Notes under the pieces: model-generated
What the model saw: only the letters and a program-made list of their open reading frames with translations
Database searches by the model: none
What the model was told of the DNA's origin: nothing
Shown: one piece after another, positions 17,639-27,326 of the stretch
How positions within the stretch are numbered: position 1 is the stretch's first letter
How the letters are laid out: the number at the start of each line of letters is the position of its first letter
Assembly (NCBI GenBank): GCA_023397655.1
Contig: JAEWTW010000026.1
Span: forward strand, 186,001 to 250,000
From: Bacillota bacterium
Lineage (GTDB): Bacteria; Bacillota; Clostridia; Christensenellales; SZUA-584
Direction of reading: 5' to 3'
DNA length: 64,000 bases
Made by a program: the position numbers and the translations under genes

Positions 17639-17734
17639 CTAATGCAGCATGAACATTATTAAATTGTCAATGTTCTTATAGGTTACCTTAAGTTTATCAG
17701 CTTCCGTTTTATATTCAAGGCTGTTAAATGTCTT
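17639..17734 (-). pseudogene. 3' fragment of a small ORF preceding recombinase R1
   Basis: The sequence before R1 encodes the last ~32 residues (TFNSLEYKTEADKLKVTYKN to IMFMLH, stop TAG) of a small protein. The same reading frame also precedes R2 and R3. In R1 the similarity to the other copies stops near 17734 and an in-frame TGA follows, so the 5' part is lost. The break marks the edge of the repeated recombinase module. 17735-17885 shows no gene. Confidence 0.6.
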
Positions 17735-17885
17735 ATACTCGACTCATTGTGGATCTTCTCAATTGCGTTTCTCCGCTTCGCCCTGTAGTCAAATTTAATC
17801 AAAACATCTGTAACCCTTAATATTTCTTTTTACCCTGCTATTTAGGTGCTTGCCCAATATACGCACGGCAACAGCCAACCTCTGC

Positions 17886-18422
17886 TTAAAGGTGAAAGAT
17901 AACCTCGGGAGCATCCACATGATTTTCAAAGCAAATTTCACCGGAGCCATCGATATGCTTACTGATAACGCATCCGTCAAGGCTGGCGATTCTTTCCTTA
18001 AACCGGCCTGCGCGGTAGAATGCCCGGATACTTTCTATCGCATGCCGCTGTTCGGCATCATTGATACCGCCCTTATTAAACATAATTTTTATTTGGTGAT
18101 TGAGAAAGGTTTCGTCTTCGGTTTCCGCGTCCATTTCCAACACCGTTTTATCATTAAGAATTGCGATGACATGCCCCGCGATTTCTCCCAGGGTCTTACC
18201 GGGAACACTGAGAAGTCCTCTAAAATACAATGAACTGTTTTTCAGGGCTGATATCTGCGCCGTATATTCTTTGATTTTAAGTATGCCTATCTGTACCAGA
18301 GCCTGCGCGCGAGCATAGGGTGCTACGCTTTCCGACAATGCGATCTCCAGCAGGAATTCCGGCGCGTTCAGTCTCTGCAGCAGCTGGTCAAGATGAACCC
18401 AGCGCTCCTTTCGGATCTCAGG
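17886..18422 (-). CDS. HEAT-like protein with HxD tail, 5' end unclear (possible pseudogene)
   Basis: An open frame of about 178 codons begins directly after the TAA that ends the zinc-ribbon gene upstream, in the same frame. The first 28 codons (EIRKERWVHLDQLLQRL...) look like genuine HEAT-type helices. The only start with a ribosome binding site is an internal TTG at 18338 (GGAG 6 bp upstream). So either the gene starts at 18338, or it is the 3' half of a gene cut by a nonsense codon. The C-terminal tail has two HxD motifs, HID and HVD, around a cysteine. It is the last member of the array. Confidence 0.6.
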   Translation of the reverse strand, partial: PEIRKERWVHLDQLLQRLNAPEFLLEIALSESVAPYARAQALVQIGILKIKEYTAQISALKNSSLYFRGLLSVPGKTLGEIAGHVIAILNDKTVLEMDAETEDETFLNHQIKIMFNKGGINDAEQRHAIESIRAFYRAGRFKERIASLDGCVISKHIDGSGEICFENHVDAPEVIFHL

Positions 18423-18656
18423 TTACACGTAATCTTCCGGCCCAAAGTCAGTCTCGATTACAGTTCCCGTATCCGAATAGTACCGCTCTTTCTTGCCGCA
18501 GCGCTCACACCATGTGGTTGCTACCCTGCCCGAAGCCGCGAACGACCCATCGTCATCGTCCCTTAAATCGTGCACAATTTTACCGCATATTCTGCATTCA
18601 CAATGGGCATTCAAATTTTCTTTGCAAACGTGATCCTTTACTTTTTCTTGATCCAT
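18423..18656 (-). CDS. Small double-CxxC zinc-ribbon protein
   Basis: The 77-residue protein has CRIC near residue 20 and CERC near residue 50, a likely four-cysteine zinc ribbon. The C-terminal half is acidic. GAGGAGG precedes its ATG, and it lies 18 bp downstream of the 412-residue HEAT-like gene. It has no HxD tail. It could be an adaptor for the HEAT proteins or part of a longer ancestral protein, since the next ORF follows in frame after its stop. Confidence 0.65.
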   Translation of the reverse strand: MDQEKVKDHVCKENLNAHCECRICGKIVHDLRDDDDGSFAASGRVATTWCERCGKKERYYSDTGTVIETDFGPEDYV

Positions 18657-18674
18657 GATGTATACCTCCTCGTT

Positions 18675-19892
18675 TTATTCAATCATACACGCTGAGCCAT
18701 TATATTTTCGGAACTCAATACCTATACCGATATCCGTATGGTATCCCGGCTCGTCCGCGTAGTTTCCGTTCCACGCGATCTCATCAAGAGTAGGCGTATC
18801 ATATGTTTGACGACGCTGTTCAATCAGTCTTAATGCTTCGCGGCCCATAACCGTGAGCGCGAACCTGTCCTCCTCAAAAATATCCATTAACGACTCGGCG
18901 GCGGCTAAGCGAATTCCATAATTTTCATTGCTCAGCCTGCCATACTCGAATACCGCCTTCTGGTTGCATTCAGGCAAACCTTCATAAGCGGCAAGACGCA
19001 CCTCGATACTGCAATCGTGAACAGCGGTATCACGCATCCACTCCATCTTATTCGGGAAATCAGCCTTTACCAATCTTTTTGCCGCCTCAGGGCGGATATA
19101 CCAATCGGTTGTGTTTTGGACCAGATCCATCAGTAGATCTGAACGGGTGATTTGGTTTAAGAGGTTCAAGGCATCAAAGATGATATGTCCATTACAGAGC
19201 CGAATATACGCAGCCTCTTCATTTCGCCCCAGCCGTTTAAAAAGAACTTCCTTTTGGTCAATCGTCAGTTTCTTATCCTGCAGTTTCGCTTCCAGTACGG
19301 CATGATTGCTGCAATGCGATACCGCGCAATGCCATAACCCGTTATTCTCGGCAGTATCCTTTACAAATCGCTCGATCGTCTGCTGGTCATCCAGTTCGAT
19401 CGCAGCATTCAGCCTATTCTCCGGTCTCGCATCCTCGCCGCACACGGCGCGCCTTAGCAAATCGTCGGTGAGTTTATTAAAAGCAAGCGCACCTGCCTTC
19501 TCCCATTTAGCAGTCTTGGCCACTTGGGTCAGCAACGTTTCGTCAGTCATTGTTTCCACCGCCGCAGTGTAAAGATCCATCTCCTTGATCGCCAAGCGGC
19601 AAAGAAGCTGCTGATTCACCGATCTTTTAATCGCAGCCTGGCGCGTCCGCGCAAGATAGTTTCCTTCCGCGATACTGTCGATGACCGCCGGGTCGGATAT
19701 CTGCATTAGCGCTGCGCTTTGGACAGGCGGCCAGCGAGCGTCTCGTACCAGATCAAGCAGCGCTGCCTGATCTTCGCGCAGCCGCTCTGCACCCAGCTCC
19801 GCAAGCTTGCCATCGTATGAATTCAACAGCGTTTTTTTGATCCAGCGCAGATTATTCGTGTGCAGCATCCTTCGGAATACCCAGGATTCCAT
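18675..19892 (-). CDS. HEAT-like solenoid protein with short HxD tail
   Basis: The protein has about 405 residues. The start is the ATG (MESWVFRRML) with AAGGAGGAG upstream. Helical pairs of HEAT type recur, for example SIEVRLAAYEGL and NYGIRLAAAESLMDI. It lacks the MGLF N-terminus of its relatives. The C-terminal tail contains one HTD motif, several glycines, and a final cysteine near the end (SACMIE). It lies 25 bp from the next HEAT gene upstream and is probably cytoplasmic, as no signal peptide is seen. Function unknown. Confidence 0.75.
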   Translation of the reverse strand: MESWVFRRMLHTNNLRWIKKTLLNSYDGKLAELGAERLREDQAALLDLVRDARWPPVQSAALMQISDPAVIDSIAEGNYLARTRQAAIKRSVNQQLLCRLAIKEMDLYTAAVETMTDETLLTQVAKTAKWEKAGALAFNKLTDDLLRRAVCGEDARPENRLNAAIELDDQQTIERFVKDTAENNGLWHCAVSHCSNHAVLEAKLQDKKLTIDQKEVLFKRLGRNEEAAYIRLCNGHIIFDALNLLNQITRSDLLMDLVQNTTDWYIRPEAAKRLVKADFPNKMEWMRDTAVHDCSIEVRLAAYEGLPECNQKAVFEYGRLSNENYGIRLAAAESLMDIFEEDRFALTVMGREALRLIEQRRQTYDTPTLDEIAWNGNYADEPGYHTDIGIGIEFRKYNGSACMIE

Positions 19893-19917
19893 TGTCGTCT
19901 CCTCCTTAAACATTCAC

Positions 19918-22038
19918 TTAGTGCTCAAAGTCGAACACCGTTTCCACCGTCACATCGCATCTTTCCGAAGCGCAGCCCGGATCAAAATCATGGTGCTTTA
20001 AGAGTGTGCGGCTGCCCAACTGCTTCAGCGTATTATGGCAATCTTGCGACTTTCCGTAGGCATAGCAAAGGAAATCCCTCGCTTTTCTAAAGTCCCTCAA
20101 TTCACTGCAATTTAATACCTTGTCGATCTGTTGCTTTATATACTCCATGCCGCCGTATTCAATATAAACGTCGTCCATGTCTTTGCCTGTCAGTTTCGTA
20201 ATCACCGTGGCATACCGGGGCACTTTATCCGCATCGCCGCTGCGCACCCCTGGTACAGCTGCTGTGATGATCGCTTCCCGATCTGCCAGAAAAACGTCGT
20301 TTGAGAGCCTCGCCAATATCGTTTCCATAGAAACGCGCCCATCGCGTACCAACGCAAGCAGCGGCGCCCATCGCCTCAAACGGCCGACAGCCGCTGTGCG
20401 GATATCCGACTCATCATCTAATATAAGCGATTCAAGAAAGTCCTGATCGTCAATGCGCGCCACCGCTGCAACCCGAACACGCAGTGACGAATCGTGCAAG
20501 GCTACTTCTTTTAGGTCGCCCTCGTCAAGTGCTACCAGGGCCGCGATGCGCAGATTCTCCAGTTCCTTGGCGGCGGCCTCATGGACGTCGCTTCTGGCGT
20601 CTGTTTGTTGTATGATCCGCTCCAGCGCCGCCGCGTCAGCGATCCGTTCTGCCGCGGCTACGGCGAAGCGGCTGCCGCCCAGCGCGATCCTGAGCAGGAT
20701 GGCGGTATCCGTGATATAGTTCAGGACATCGGCGCTGATGTATGTCTCCAGTCCGTCCGCCAGTCCCATTGCCTGATAGATGATGTCCTGGTTGCGTATC
20801 TTTGGCAATGCAGCGGCCACCAGTTCCCTGCCGTCCGCCGTCGGCGTTTGCTTTGTATGCTCCCAAATAACCTGCCCCAGCCGTTCATCTGAGGTCAAAC
20901 GGCTGACCGCAGCCATACGTATGGACTGACGATAGCGGTGTCTGTCGCACGCCAGCTCTGCGAGCAACGGCTCGCTGGTCAGACGCAGCACCGTTTTTTC
21001 GTCAAGCTCGCTCATATGGCGCCGCGCATACAGGTTGAGGTCGGACGGGGCGGCGAGCATCGATATCGCTTTTTGCCGGGCTTTATAGTCCCGGGATTCG
21101 ATCGCCACCTCCAGAAGCTGATCCTGAGATAACGCAGTCAGCGGGATATTTGCCGGCGTCTTTGCTTTCTTCCCACCTTTTCTCTCAATGAGTGCGGGGC
21201 GAATCGCCTTTTGCAACAGCGCTTCCGTTACATCGTAAGGATGGGCGCTAATAAACTCTATTATGTCTGCACGTTCTGTAAGTCTGCCTGCCGCTGCCTG
21301 TCTGATGGTAGCGGAATCGTTATGCAACGCTATACTTAAAAGCACCTTCTTTTCATCAATCCTGTCGAGCGCCATCATCCTCGCTCTAACTGCTTTTGCT
21401 GCACTCACCGCTTCGAGAACAGCGTCCTCGCTTCGCAGCCCCTTCACCAACGGCGCAACCGCATCGCTTAGCGTAACTCCCATATCATCAAGCATTTTCA
21501 GCGTATTCAGTATCATTTTATCCGAAAATCGCCAAAGCATCGCGGAAACTTCTGGAGCGGAGCGCGAGAATATCCCCACACATTGCAGCAATACGATCGC
21601 CAGAAAATCTTCATCCTTAGCACAGCGTTTCAGGTACTCGTTCCGGGCTTTTTGTTCAAGAGTTGCCAGCATCTTTGCGAACGCTGCGTGGTCTTCCGTC
21701 ACATCAAGCGCGGCGGAAAACAACGCAGCCACGCGCGCCGCATCTCCCTGAGACGCTTCATATTCCAGCCGCTGCAAGATAGCCTTGAATTCCTGTGGAT
21801 AATCCGCGATGCAAGAAAGCGCTTTTCCTGCCACACCTGCGCTGATTCGCGGTTCATCGAGAGCCAGGCGTTCCAGCAACAGCTCGTCTTTGATGCGAGA
21901 TACCGCGAAAAACGCCACCGATTCCTCACGCGCGCCTTTAGCCGCACGCAGCAGCGCACTGTCGGAATCCAATGCAGCCACCGCTGCCAGTGCTCTGTTC
22001 GTATCTTTATCCTGCCATGCAGGTGACAATAGTCCCAT
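19918..22038 (-). CDS. HEAT-like solenoid protein, 706 residues, HxD tail
   Basis: It starts MGLLSPAWQDK, a variant of the N-terminal motif shared by the array's paralogues, with AGGAG upstream. Most of its length is HEAT-type repeats with the pattern L..IAL.D....VR.AAV.RI.D, for example LHDSSLRVRVAAVARIDDQ near residue 530. Its tail has an HHD motif and a cysteine pair (PGCASERCDV) and ends VFDFEH. Such solenoids are protein-binding scaffolds in general; here the target is unknown. It is the second longest member of the family. Confidence 0.8.
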   Translation of the reverse strand: MGLLSPAWQDKDTNRALAAVAALDSDSALLRAAKGAREESVAFFAVSRIKDELLLERLALDEPRISAGVAGKALSCIADYPQEFKAILQRLEYEASQGDAARVAALFSAALDVTEDHAAFAKMLATLEQKARNEYLKRCAKDEDFLAIVLLQCVGIFSRSAPEVSAMLWRFSDKMILNTLKMLDDMGVTLSDAVAPLVKGLRSEDAVLEAVSAAKAVRARMMALDRIDEKKVLLSIALHNDSATIRQAAAGRLTERADIIEFISAHPYDVTEALLQKAIRPALIERKGGKKAKTPANIPLTALSQDQLLEVAIESRDYKARQKAISMLAAPSDLNLYARRHMSELDEKTVLRLTSEPLLAELACDRHRYRQSIRMAAVSRLTSDERLGQVIWEHTKQTPTADGRELVAAALPKIRNQDIIYQAMGLADGLETYISADVLNYITDTAILLRIALGGSRFAVAAAERIADAAALERIIQQTDARSDVHEAAAKELENLRIAALVALDEGDLKEVALHDSSLRVRVAAVARIDDQDFLESLILDDESDIRTAAVGRLRRWAPLLALVRDGRVSMETILARLSNDVFLADREAIITAAVPGVRSGDADKVPRYATVITKLTGKDMDDVYIEYGGMEYIKQQIDKVLNCSELRDFRKARDFLCYAYGKSQDCHNTLKQLGSRTLLKHHDFDPGCASERCDVTVETVFDFEH

Positions 22039-22063
22039 GAATCTACACTCCTATATACGTCTG

Positions 22064-22293
22064 CTACAGCCGCTCTAAATCGAAATAAGACCCATAATCC
22101 GCGTGTCTTACCATTACGGTAACCATGACCAGCATAAATTCACTGCTGATCCGCTCAACCGCCTTGCACACCAGTTGATATTGTTGATTTTGCAGGCAAG
22201 CCGCACCAAGAGTTCATCATCTGTGCATACGTGCCTGATGGCCTTTTTGGCCCGAGCAATATTCTTACTCATCCACGGTATAAATAGTCCCAA
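22064..22293 (-). pseudogene. Mini HEAT-family gene with frameshift (N-terminus joined to HxD tail)
   Basis: A TTG at 22293 preceded by GGGAGG begins GLFIPWMSKNIARAKKAI, the family N-terminus. After about 40 residues the frame is lost. In the next frame the sequence ends HADYGSYFDLERL and a stop at 22064, matching the family tail. With one 1-nt shift near 22180-22200 the locus would encode about 76 residues consisting only of N-terminus and tail. It is most simply a deletion remnant, but a very short tail carrier is conceivable. Confidence 0.6.
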
Positions 22294-22395
22294 ATTAATA
22301 CCTCCCATTTTGATGCAGAGCATCGGCCTTTCTAGCAAAAAACTAGATTTACAGATCAATCGTTGTTGGTAGTCGCTACCCAAGAATATTACAGA

Positions 22396-23508
22396 TCATA
22401 CGGGCAGGTCAAAGTGCACCTCCGCTTTATCTTCGTGTGGGGCACAACGATCTTCTCTATAGTCGTAATGCTCGTGATATGTACGTCGAGGGATTTTCAA
22501 AATCGCTTCACGCACCGCATCGTCCTTGGTTTCGCGATACATTTCCAGCAAGGCTTTCCGCGCAAAAGGCGCAACACGTCGGCTTTTTTCCATTATACGC
22601 AACAACGCTTCCACCGATGCTTGGGTTCGGATGTCTTTGAGCCGATCACATACTTCCCGATATTGATCAAAATCTTTGCGATCTATCAGCTTCTCCAGTG
22701 CCGGAACAACGCGCGGATCGTCAAGCTCCATCAGATAATACGCATTATCGTTGCGTAGACATTTGCTTATTAAAGCTGCAAGCGGCTGGGAATAGCGTGA
22801 AGAATCACGCTTCATGAGTTCAACTGCCACAAGGCAGCGCACATGCTTCAAGTTATCGGTGCATAGCGCAAAGGACAGTAGCGAAGCATTGGATAATCGC
22901 GTCATTGCCAATTCAGCAATTCTTGCACGGCACCCCTCGTCTGAATCTTCCAAAAGATTTTTTTCGAGCAGGGCTAGATCGTCAATCTTATCGAAAATGT
23001 CCTTATTCCAATAGGGGTCTCGACGAAAACAGAAATACAATGTGTTTGGATCGGTAGTGATTTTTGCAAGGTGTTGGGCGGTGTTCCTGCGGACCTGGTG
23101 ATCTTTTTCAGACATGATCAGTTCTTTTAGCAGTTCCACGTTCATAATTTTTTTCGAGGCATTCATTCGAGCGAAGAAACTTGTTGCTTCTGCCGCTATC
23201 TTGAACAGCATATTATCGTCGTAGATTTCCTCCATTGCTTTTCTTGTGGCTTGATTCTCCTTAATACGATAAATTTTTGAATAATCGCATTTTATAATTG
23301 CCTCGGTTCGTACATAAACCGAGCTATCCGTTGCAGCGATTTTCGCGATTACTTCTTGATCCGTCAGCTTTTTTACAGCGAAGGCGCGCGTTCTTTCAAG
23401 TGGTGCTTTGAGCGCTGCTTCAGCAATCTTTCTCTGGTCGTTCAGATTTTCGATGGCATTTTCAGCTCGAGCTCTGTCCGTGCTCATCCATGGTGTAAAT
23501 AGTCCCAT
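22396..23508 (-). CDS. HEAT-like solenoid protein with three HxD tail motifs
   Basis: About 370 residues, starting MGLFTPWMSTDRARAENAIE at the ATG with AGGAGG upstream; an earlier in-frame start lacks support. HEAT-type repeats fill residues ~20-330. The tail contains HYD, HED and HFD motifs, one cysteine, and ends FDLPV. It lies 44 bp downstream of the LRR lipoprotein gene in the same direction. It is closest at its N-terminus to the mini gene next to it. Confidence 0.78.
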   Translation of the reverse strand: MGLFTPWMSTDRARAENAIENLNDQRKIAEAALKAPLERTRAFAVKKLTDQEVIAKIAATDSSVYVRTEAIIKCDYSKIYRIKENQATRKAMEEIYDDNMLFKIAAEATSFFARMNASKKIMNVELLKELIMSEKDHQVRRNTAQHLAKITTDPNTLYFCFRRDPYWNKDIFDKIDDLALLEKNLLEDSDEGCRARIAELAMTRLSNASLLSFALCTDNLKHVRCLVAVELMKRDSSRYSQPLAALISKCLRNDNAYYLMELDDPRVVPALEKLIDRKDFDQYREVCDRLKDIRTQASVEALLRIMEKSRRVAPFARKALLEMYRETKDDAVREAILKIPRRTYHEHYDYREDRCAPHEDKAEVHFDLPV

Positions 23509-23551
23509 ATTAGTACCTCCTACTTTTGCGCATCTGATATGTTTCAACAAT

Positions 23552-25060
23552 CTAGTTCACAGACAGCGCATACAATTCCTCTACACTCATGCCGAATCGC
23601 TCCTGAACGCTCTCTTTGAAAATATTCATTGATACGTTCATAAAATCATCACCCGTCGCATTAAAGGCTTCGTTAAGCGCCGAGCGTAAGGGTTCAATAC
23701 TTTGCGGGTTATATTCAAATTTATTCGTGGCAGGATAATAGTCAAATCTTGCCTCGGTGCCGTCTTTTTCCAAAGAAATGAAATAAACATTCTTATCTGC
23801 GAAATATAAAATCAGCATCTGATAGCCCTTCACATCGGGATCAACAAAAGACATGCTCCAGTCAAGCCTATTCTCGACGGCGACATTATTATCCCATTCC
23901 GGTTTATGAATAGAAATTTCCATGCCGTTTTCTTGGTAAGTATAAGTTCCCTTATAATCAAGAAATGCAAATCCAAGTGTTTCATACGGGGATTGCAGCA
24001 CAATATTTTCATCAAAGGGCATGCTATACAGTATATCGATGGGAAGTCCTAAAGCCTCCTGAATTATATTGTCAAAGAAGACAAAGGGGGTAAGCAGTAC
24101 ATCCTTGTCGTTCACATCGTTAAACGCCTCCCGTACAATTGCCTCCATGCTTTCACGGTCACAGTTGAAGCTGTTTGTGGTGACATTGTAAACATAGGTA
24201 TAATTTTTCTGAGTGTTTGGATTAAACATCCATACAACATAGGCGTTATGCACCGGATAGAAACCGATAGCATTCTTATAGCCACTCTTAGCCCCGGTAA
24301 CCACTCGAATGCAGTTTTGCCAATCTTGCTGCGGCGGATCACCCCACTCGACATGATTGATGCGTATGTCGTATTTATCCGTTTGATACAACGCCAGTTT
24401 GTCGTCATCGTTGAAGTTAAAGCCAAGCTCGGCAAGGGTAAAAGCCACATCAAAGTCGGCTTGTTCGAGGTTTGCGCGCATATCCGCAAGCGGAAAGTAG
24501 TTCCCAATCTGGCTACCCTCAAGGTACAGACATTTTAGGTTGGTGAGAGCTAAAAGCGGTGTTGGGTCTGCGATTGTGGAATGATCCAGCATCAAGACAC
24601 TCAGGTTGGTCAGTCTGGCAAGCGGAGTATAGTCTTCTGCCGTGCAACCGGAGAGTATCAATGCTTTCAAGTTGGTCAGAGCTGACAGAGGTGCAATATC
24701 GGTGATTGCGTTGCCGGATAAATCAAGGCTCTCGAGGCTTGTAAAGTTCTCCAATCCGGCGATACTGCTAATCGGTGCTTTTTCCGATATGTATTTCTGC
24801 CAATCCGCAAAAGCGAGGTTCAAGCTTGTCACAGCTTTCGCTTCCGCAGCCGTAATATCACCGTTGGGCTTGCCCATAGCACCACGCACTATCACCTCAA
24901 GCGTTGGGTCGGCAAAGGTCACAACGCTAGTCGTCGCAGTTTCTGTCTGCGTTGGCGTTGGTAACGGTGTTGGTAATGGTGTTGCCGCAGTCGGTGTGCC
25001 ACATGCCACCAGTGAAGTGAGTAGCAGCAGAGCGAACAATGCGGACAGTACCTTTTTCAT
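23552..25060 (-). CDS. Leucine-rich-repeat lipoprotein
   Basis: The product of 502 residues starts MKKVLSALFALLLLTSLVAC, a signal peptide with lipobox, followed by a Pro/Thr-rich linker. Residues ~95-205 form about four to five internalin-type LRR units (SLESLDLSGNAITDIAPLSA and similar). The C-terminal ~290 residues are of unknown fold and include two similar alpha/beta halves. It is exported and membrane-anchored. It may display a binding surface and could cooperate with the LRR-bearing Ser/Thr kinase at 39022. It lies 26 bp from the second lipoprotein gene. Confidence 0.82.
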   Translation of the reverse strand: MKKVLSALFALLLLTSLVACGTPTAATPLPTPLPTPTQTETATTSVVTFADPTLEVIVRGAMGKPNGDITAAEAKAVTSLNLAFADWQKYISEKAPISSIAGLENFTSLESLDLSGNAITDIAPLSALTNLKALILSGCTAEDYTPLARLTNLSVLMLDHSTIADPTPLLALTNLKCLYLEGSQIGNYFPLADMRANLEQADFDVAFTLAELGFNFNDDDKLALYQTDKYDIRINHVEWGDPPQQDWQNCIRVVTGAKSGYKNAIGFYPVHNAYVVWMFNPNTQKNYTYVYNVTTNSFNCDRESMEAIVREAFNDVNDKDVLLTPFVFFDNIIQEALGLPIDILYSMPFDENIVLQSPYETLGFAFLDYKGTYTYQENGMEISIHKPEWDNNVAVENRLDWSMSFVDPDVKGYQMLILYFADKNVYFISLEKDGTEARFDYYPATNKFEYNPQSIEPLRSALNEAFNATGDDFMNVSMNIFKESVQERFGMSVEELYALSVN

Positions 25061-25086
25061 TTGGTGAATCCTCCTTTTTTTATCAA

Positions 25087-26274
25087 TTAGTTGTTGATAA
25101 AGCTCCAATATTCCGAGAAGTTTTCCTCACTTAGAAGAATCCTTGATCCGTAGATCTGCTTGCCCTTTGCTGCATCGAGCATCTCTTTGCGCACGCTCTC
25201 GCCGACAGTAGTGGCATAGTCAAACAATCTTTCGGAGAAAATGCTCTCTCCCGTTGTAAGGTTCAACAATTCGGCATCCAGCGAGGCGTTGTATTGCGGA
25301 ATGGTCGAATCATCATCACCGAAATGGAACGTCCCGATTTTGTTTTCATAGCTGTAATGCAACAGAAGCGCATAGGTGGCTTTGTTGGGATCATCGGTTA
25401 AGATCAGTCCGCCGAACAAAAGATTGCCTGAGGTTTCTATCATGTCCTGCGTGCTGATTGGCTTATGTCGGGCGGAGGCACTGTTGTACCCGCCTTCGGA
25501 TTCCCTTTTTGTTACGAGATCGATCACCTTATCCGCACAGACGATGTAGTATTTGGGAATGGGAGAGGACGGCGTAAAGGCGCGGATGTCCGAAACCCCA
25601 TAGGCGCTTTGAAGGGCTTGTTCATCCCAATTACGAAGCAGCGTCTCATCAAAAATGGTTTCAGCGGGGTCTCTTAGTGCGGCTAGCTCATCTTCTGCTT
25701 GAGACGAATAGTAGGTGCTGGGATCCTGTATGGATAATTTGAAACCGAAAACGCCACACCCGATTGTTGTTTGCGTGCCATCTGTTCCGCTGTACAAATA
25801 GTTGTACACCAATAAGAACGGAGCAAACTCTTCGTTAAAGCACAGGTTTGAAATCGTGTTCGCGCCCACAGAAAATTCATCAGTATATTTGCCATATTGA
25901 ACAGGGTACGGCCCCGCGAAGTTCTCTGTGGCCGAGGCAACTTTTATTTGGGTCTTTGAATCCCCACTGCCCACTGATGCATTTAAGTTTGAGATCTTAA
26001 TCGTTACGTCATGGATGTACGTTTTGTCGGCAGAGAGAATAAAGCTGCATTTGATATCGCCAACACCGGAATTCTTGCTATGCCCTGCGAAAAGCAATTC
26101 GCCTTCTTTGGGCTTAGCCACAGGTTCCACAGTGGGGGCTGACGGTGGTTCAACCGTGGGCGCTGCGGACGATAGTACTTCCGGTGATGCCGTTACTGCG
26201 GGAACGGGTGCACTGCAGGCTGCCATCGAAACAATTAGCAACAACGCAAGAAATGTGAACAGTGTCTTTTTCAT
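25087..26274 (-). CDS. Lipoprotein of unknown function
   Basis: The 395-residue protein begins MKKTLFTFLALLLIVSMAAC (signal peptide plus lipobox), then a Val/Pro/Ser/Thr linker to about residue 55. The body (LLFAGHSKNSGVGDIKCSFI onward) is a beta-rich extracytoplasmic domain I do not recognise. It has few cysteines and no catalytic pattern. It sits between the RCC1-like and LRR lipoprotein genes, all in the same direction, so it probably shares their transcript. Confidence 0.78.
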   Translation of the reverse strand: MKKTLFTFLALLLIVSMAACSAPVPAVTASPEVLSSAAPTVEPPSAPTVEPVAKPKEGELLFAGHSKNSGVGDIKCSFILSADKTYIHDVTIKISNLNASVGSGDSKTQIKVASATENFAGPYPVQYGKYTDEFSVGANTISNLCFNEEFAPFLLVYNYLYSGTDGTQTTIGCGVFGFKLSIQDPSTYYSSQAEDELAALRDPAETIFDETLLRNWDEQALQSAYGVSDIRAFTPSSPIPKYYIVCADKVIDLVTKRESEGGYNSASARHKPISTQDMIETSGNLLFGGLILTDDPNKATYALLLHYSYENKIGTFHFGDDDSTIPQYNASLDAELLNLTTGESIFSERLFDYATTVGESVRKEMLDAAKGKQIYGSRILLSEENFSEYWSFINN

Positions 26275-26330
26275 AATAGAAACCTCATTTTCTTATTAGC
26301 CTCACCTTGTGAAAGATATCTTGTCATGCG

Positions 26331-27326
26331 CTACTTAAACAAATTCCATGATAAATCCGTCAGGTCATACAGCACTTCATGCGTCATTTTACTTTTATCG
26401 CACAATTTTCCCGTCAGCAACAATGTTCCATCACGCTTTAACCCAGCGGTTATATCAGCGTTGGCTTTTATGGCCACAATGTCAAGCCAGTGCTGTGTTG
26501 CTGTTTCTCCATTTTCACTAAATCCTGCGGAAACAACGGTACCGTCTCCCTTAAGCCCTATTGACGTATGGTTACCAGCCGCGACAGCAACGATATCACG
26601 CCATTGCTCCACCGCGAGGCAGCCGCCAGCATCGTTCCCAAACGCTTTCACCGTTCCATCAGCTTTTAACAAAAGCGTATGGTTAAAGCCTGCAGCGGCC
26701 CCAATGACGCTTTCAATTCCGGGAATATCACATTGCCCACAGTTGTTATCGCCGGCGGCAAGCACTTTACCGTCGGCGGTGATTCCAATGGTATGATTAT
26801 CTCCTGTAGCGACGTCGACCACGTTGTTCCATCCGCTTACATCGCATTGCCCATAGGCGTTGTAACCCGCTGCACTAACGCTGCCATCCTCATGAACGGC
26901 AACAAAATGATTCATCCCAGCGGAGCCTGTCAACACGTTGCACATCCCTGCAACGTCGCATCGCCCGTGCGCATTCTCTCCGGCTGTAAGCACAGTCCCT
27001 TTATTGGTGATCGCTGCCGAAAAGTAGCCACCACCGCAAAGAACCGCAACATTTTTCCAGTCTTTGCTGTTGTTTCTGCCATCCTTACCGAAACCTGCGG
27101 AGAGAACACTGCCGTTGTTCCTGAGGCCCATCACATAACCGCCGCCAACGGCGATTCGAGCCATCATTTTTCTTGTTTCACTTAGACTGAATCGAGCTGC
27201 TTGCACCGCTTCTTCATAAACCAGGCCGCACGCCCGTTTTGGCTGTTGTATCTGCGGTTTTTGTCCCGATGCCAGTGAGTTGTTGGTCTCCTTTTCCGTC
27301 TTTTTCAAAATATCAGAAAATCCCAT
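26331..27326 (-). CDS. RCC1-like repeat (beta-propeller) protein
   Basis: The 331-residue cytoplasmic protein has about six to seven repeats of roughly 39 residues. Each has the pattern VVAVAAGxxHTIGLKxDGTVxAAGxNxxGQC, the RCC1/BNR-like beta-propeller repeat. The N-terminus MGFSDILKKTEKE is helical. GGAG lies upstream of its ATG. RCC1-like propellers act as protein-interaction platforms. In this array it is flanked by a HEAT-like gene upstream and a lipoprotein gene downstream, adding another repeat fold to the island. It has no signal peptide and no HxD tail. Confidence 0.85.
   Translation of the reverse strand: MGFSDILKKTEKETNNSLASGQKPQIQQPKRACGLVYEEAVQAARFSLSETRKMMARIAVGGGYVMGLRNNGSVLSAGFGKDGRNNSKDWKNVAVLCGGGYFSAAITNKGTVLTAGENAHGRCDVAGMCNVLTGSAGMNHFVAVHEDGSVSAAGYNAYGQCDVSGWNNVVDVATGDNHTIGITADGKVLAAGDNNCGQCDIPGIESVIGAAAGFNHTLLLKADGTVKAFGNDAGGCLAVEQWRDIVAVAAGNHTSIGLKGDGTVVSAGFSENGETATQHWLDIVAIKANADITAGLKRDGTLLLTGKLCDKSKMTHEVLYDLTDLSWNLFK

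Noticed and set aside
17795..17980. Minus-strand ORF overlapping the end of the last HEAT-like gene
   Set aside because: It overlaps the HxD-tail frame in another phase and has no start signal or similarity to the array proteins.
18423..18425. Stop-codon read-through or recoding
   Set aside because: The other in-frame stops (35391, 55022, citrate synthase relic) occur in genes with additional damage, which points to mutation, not recoding.
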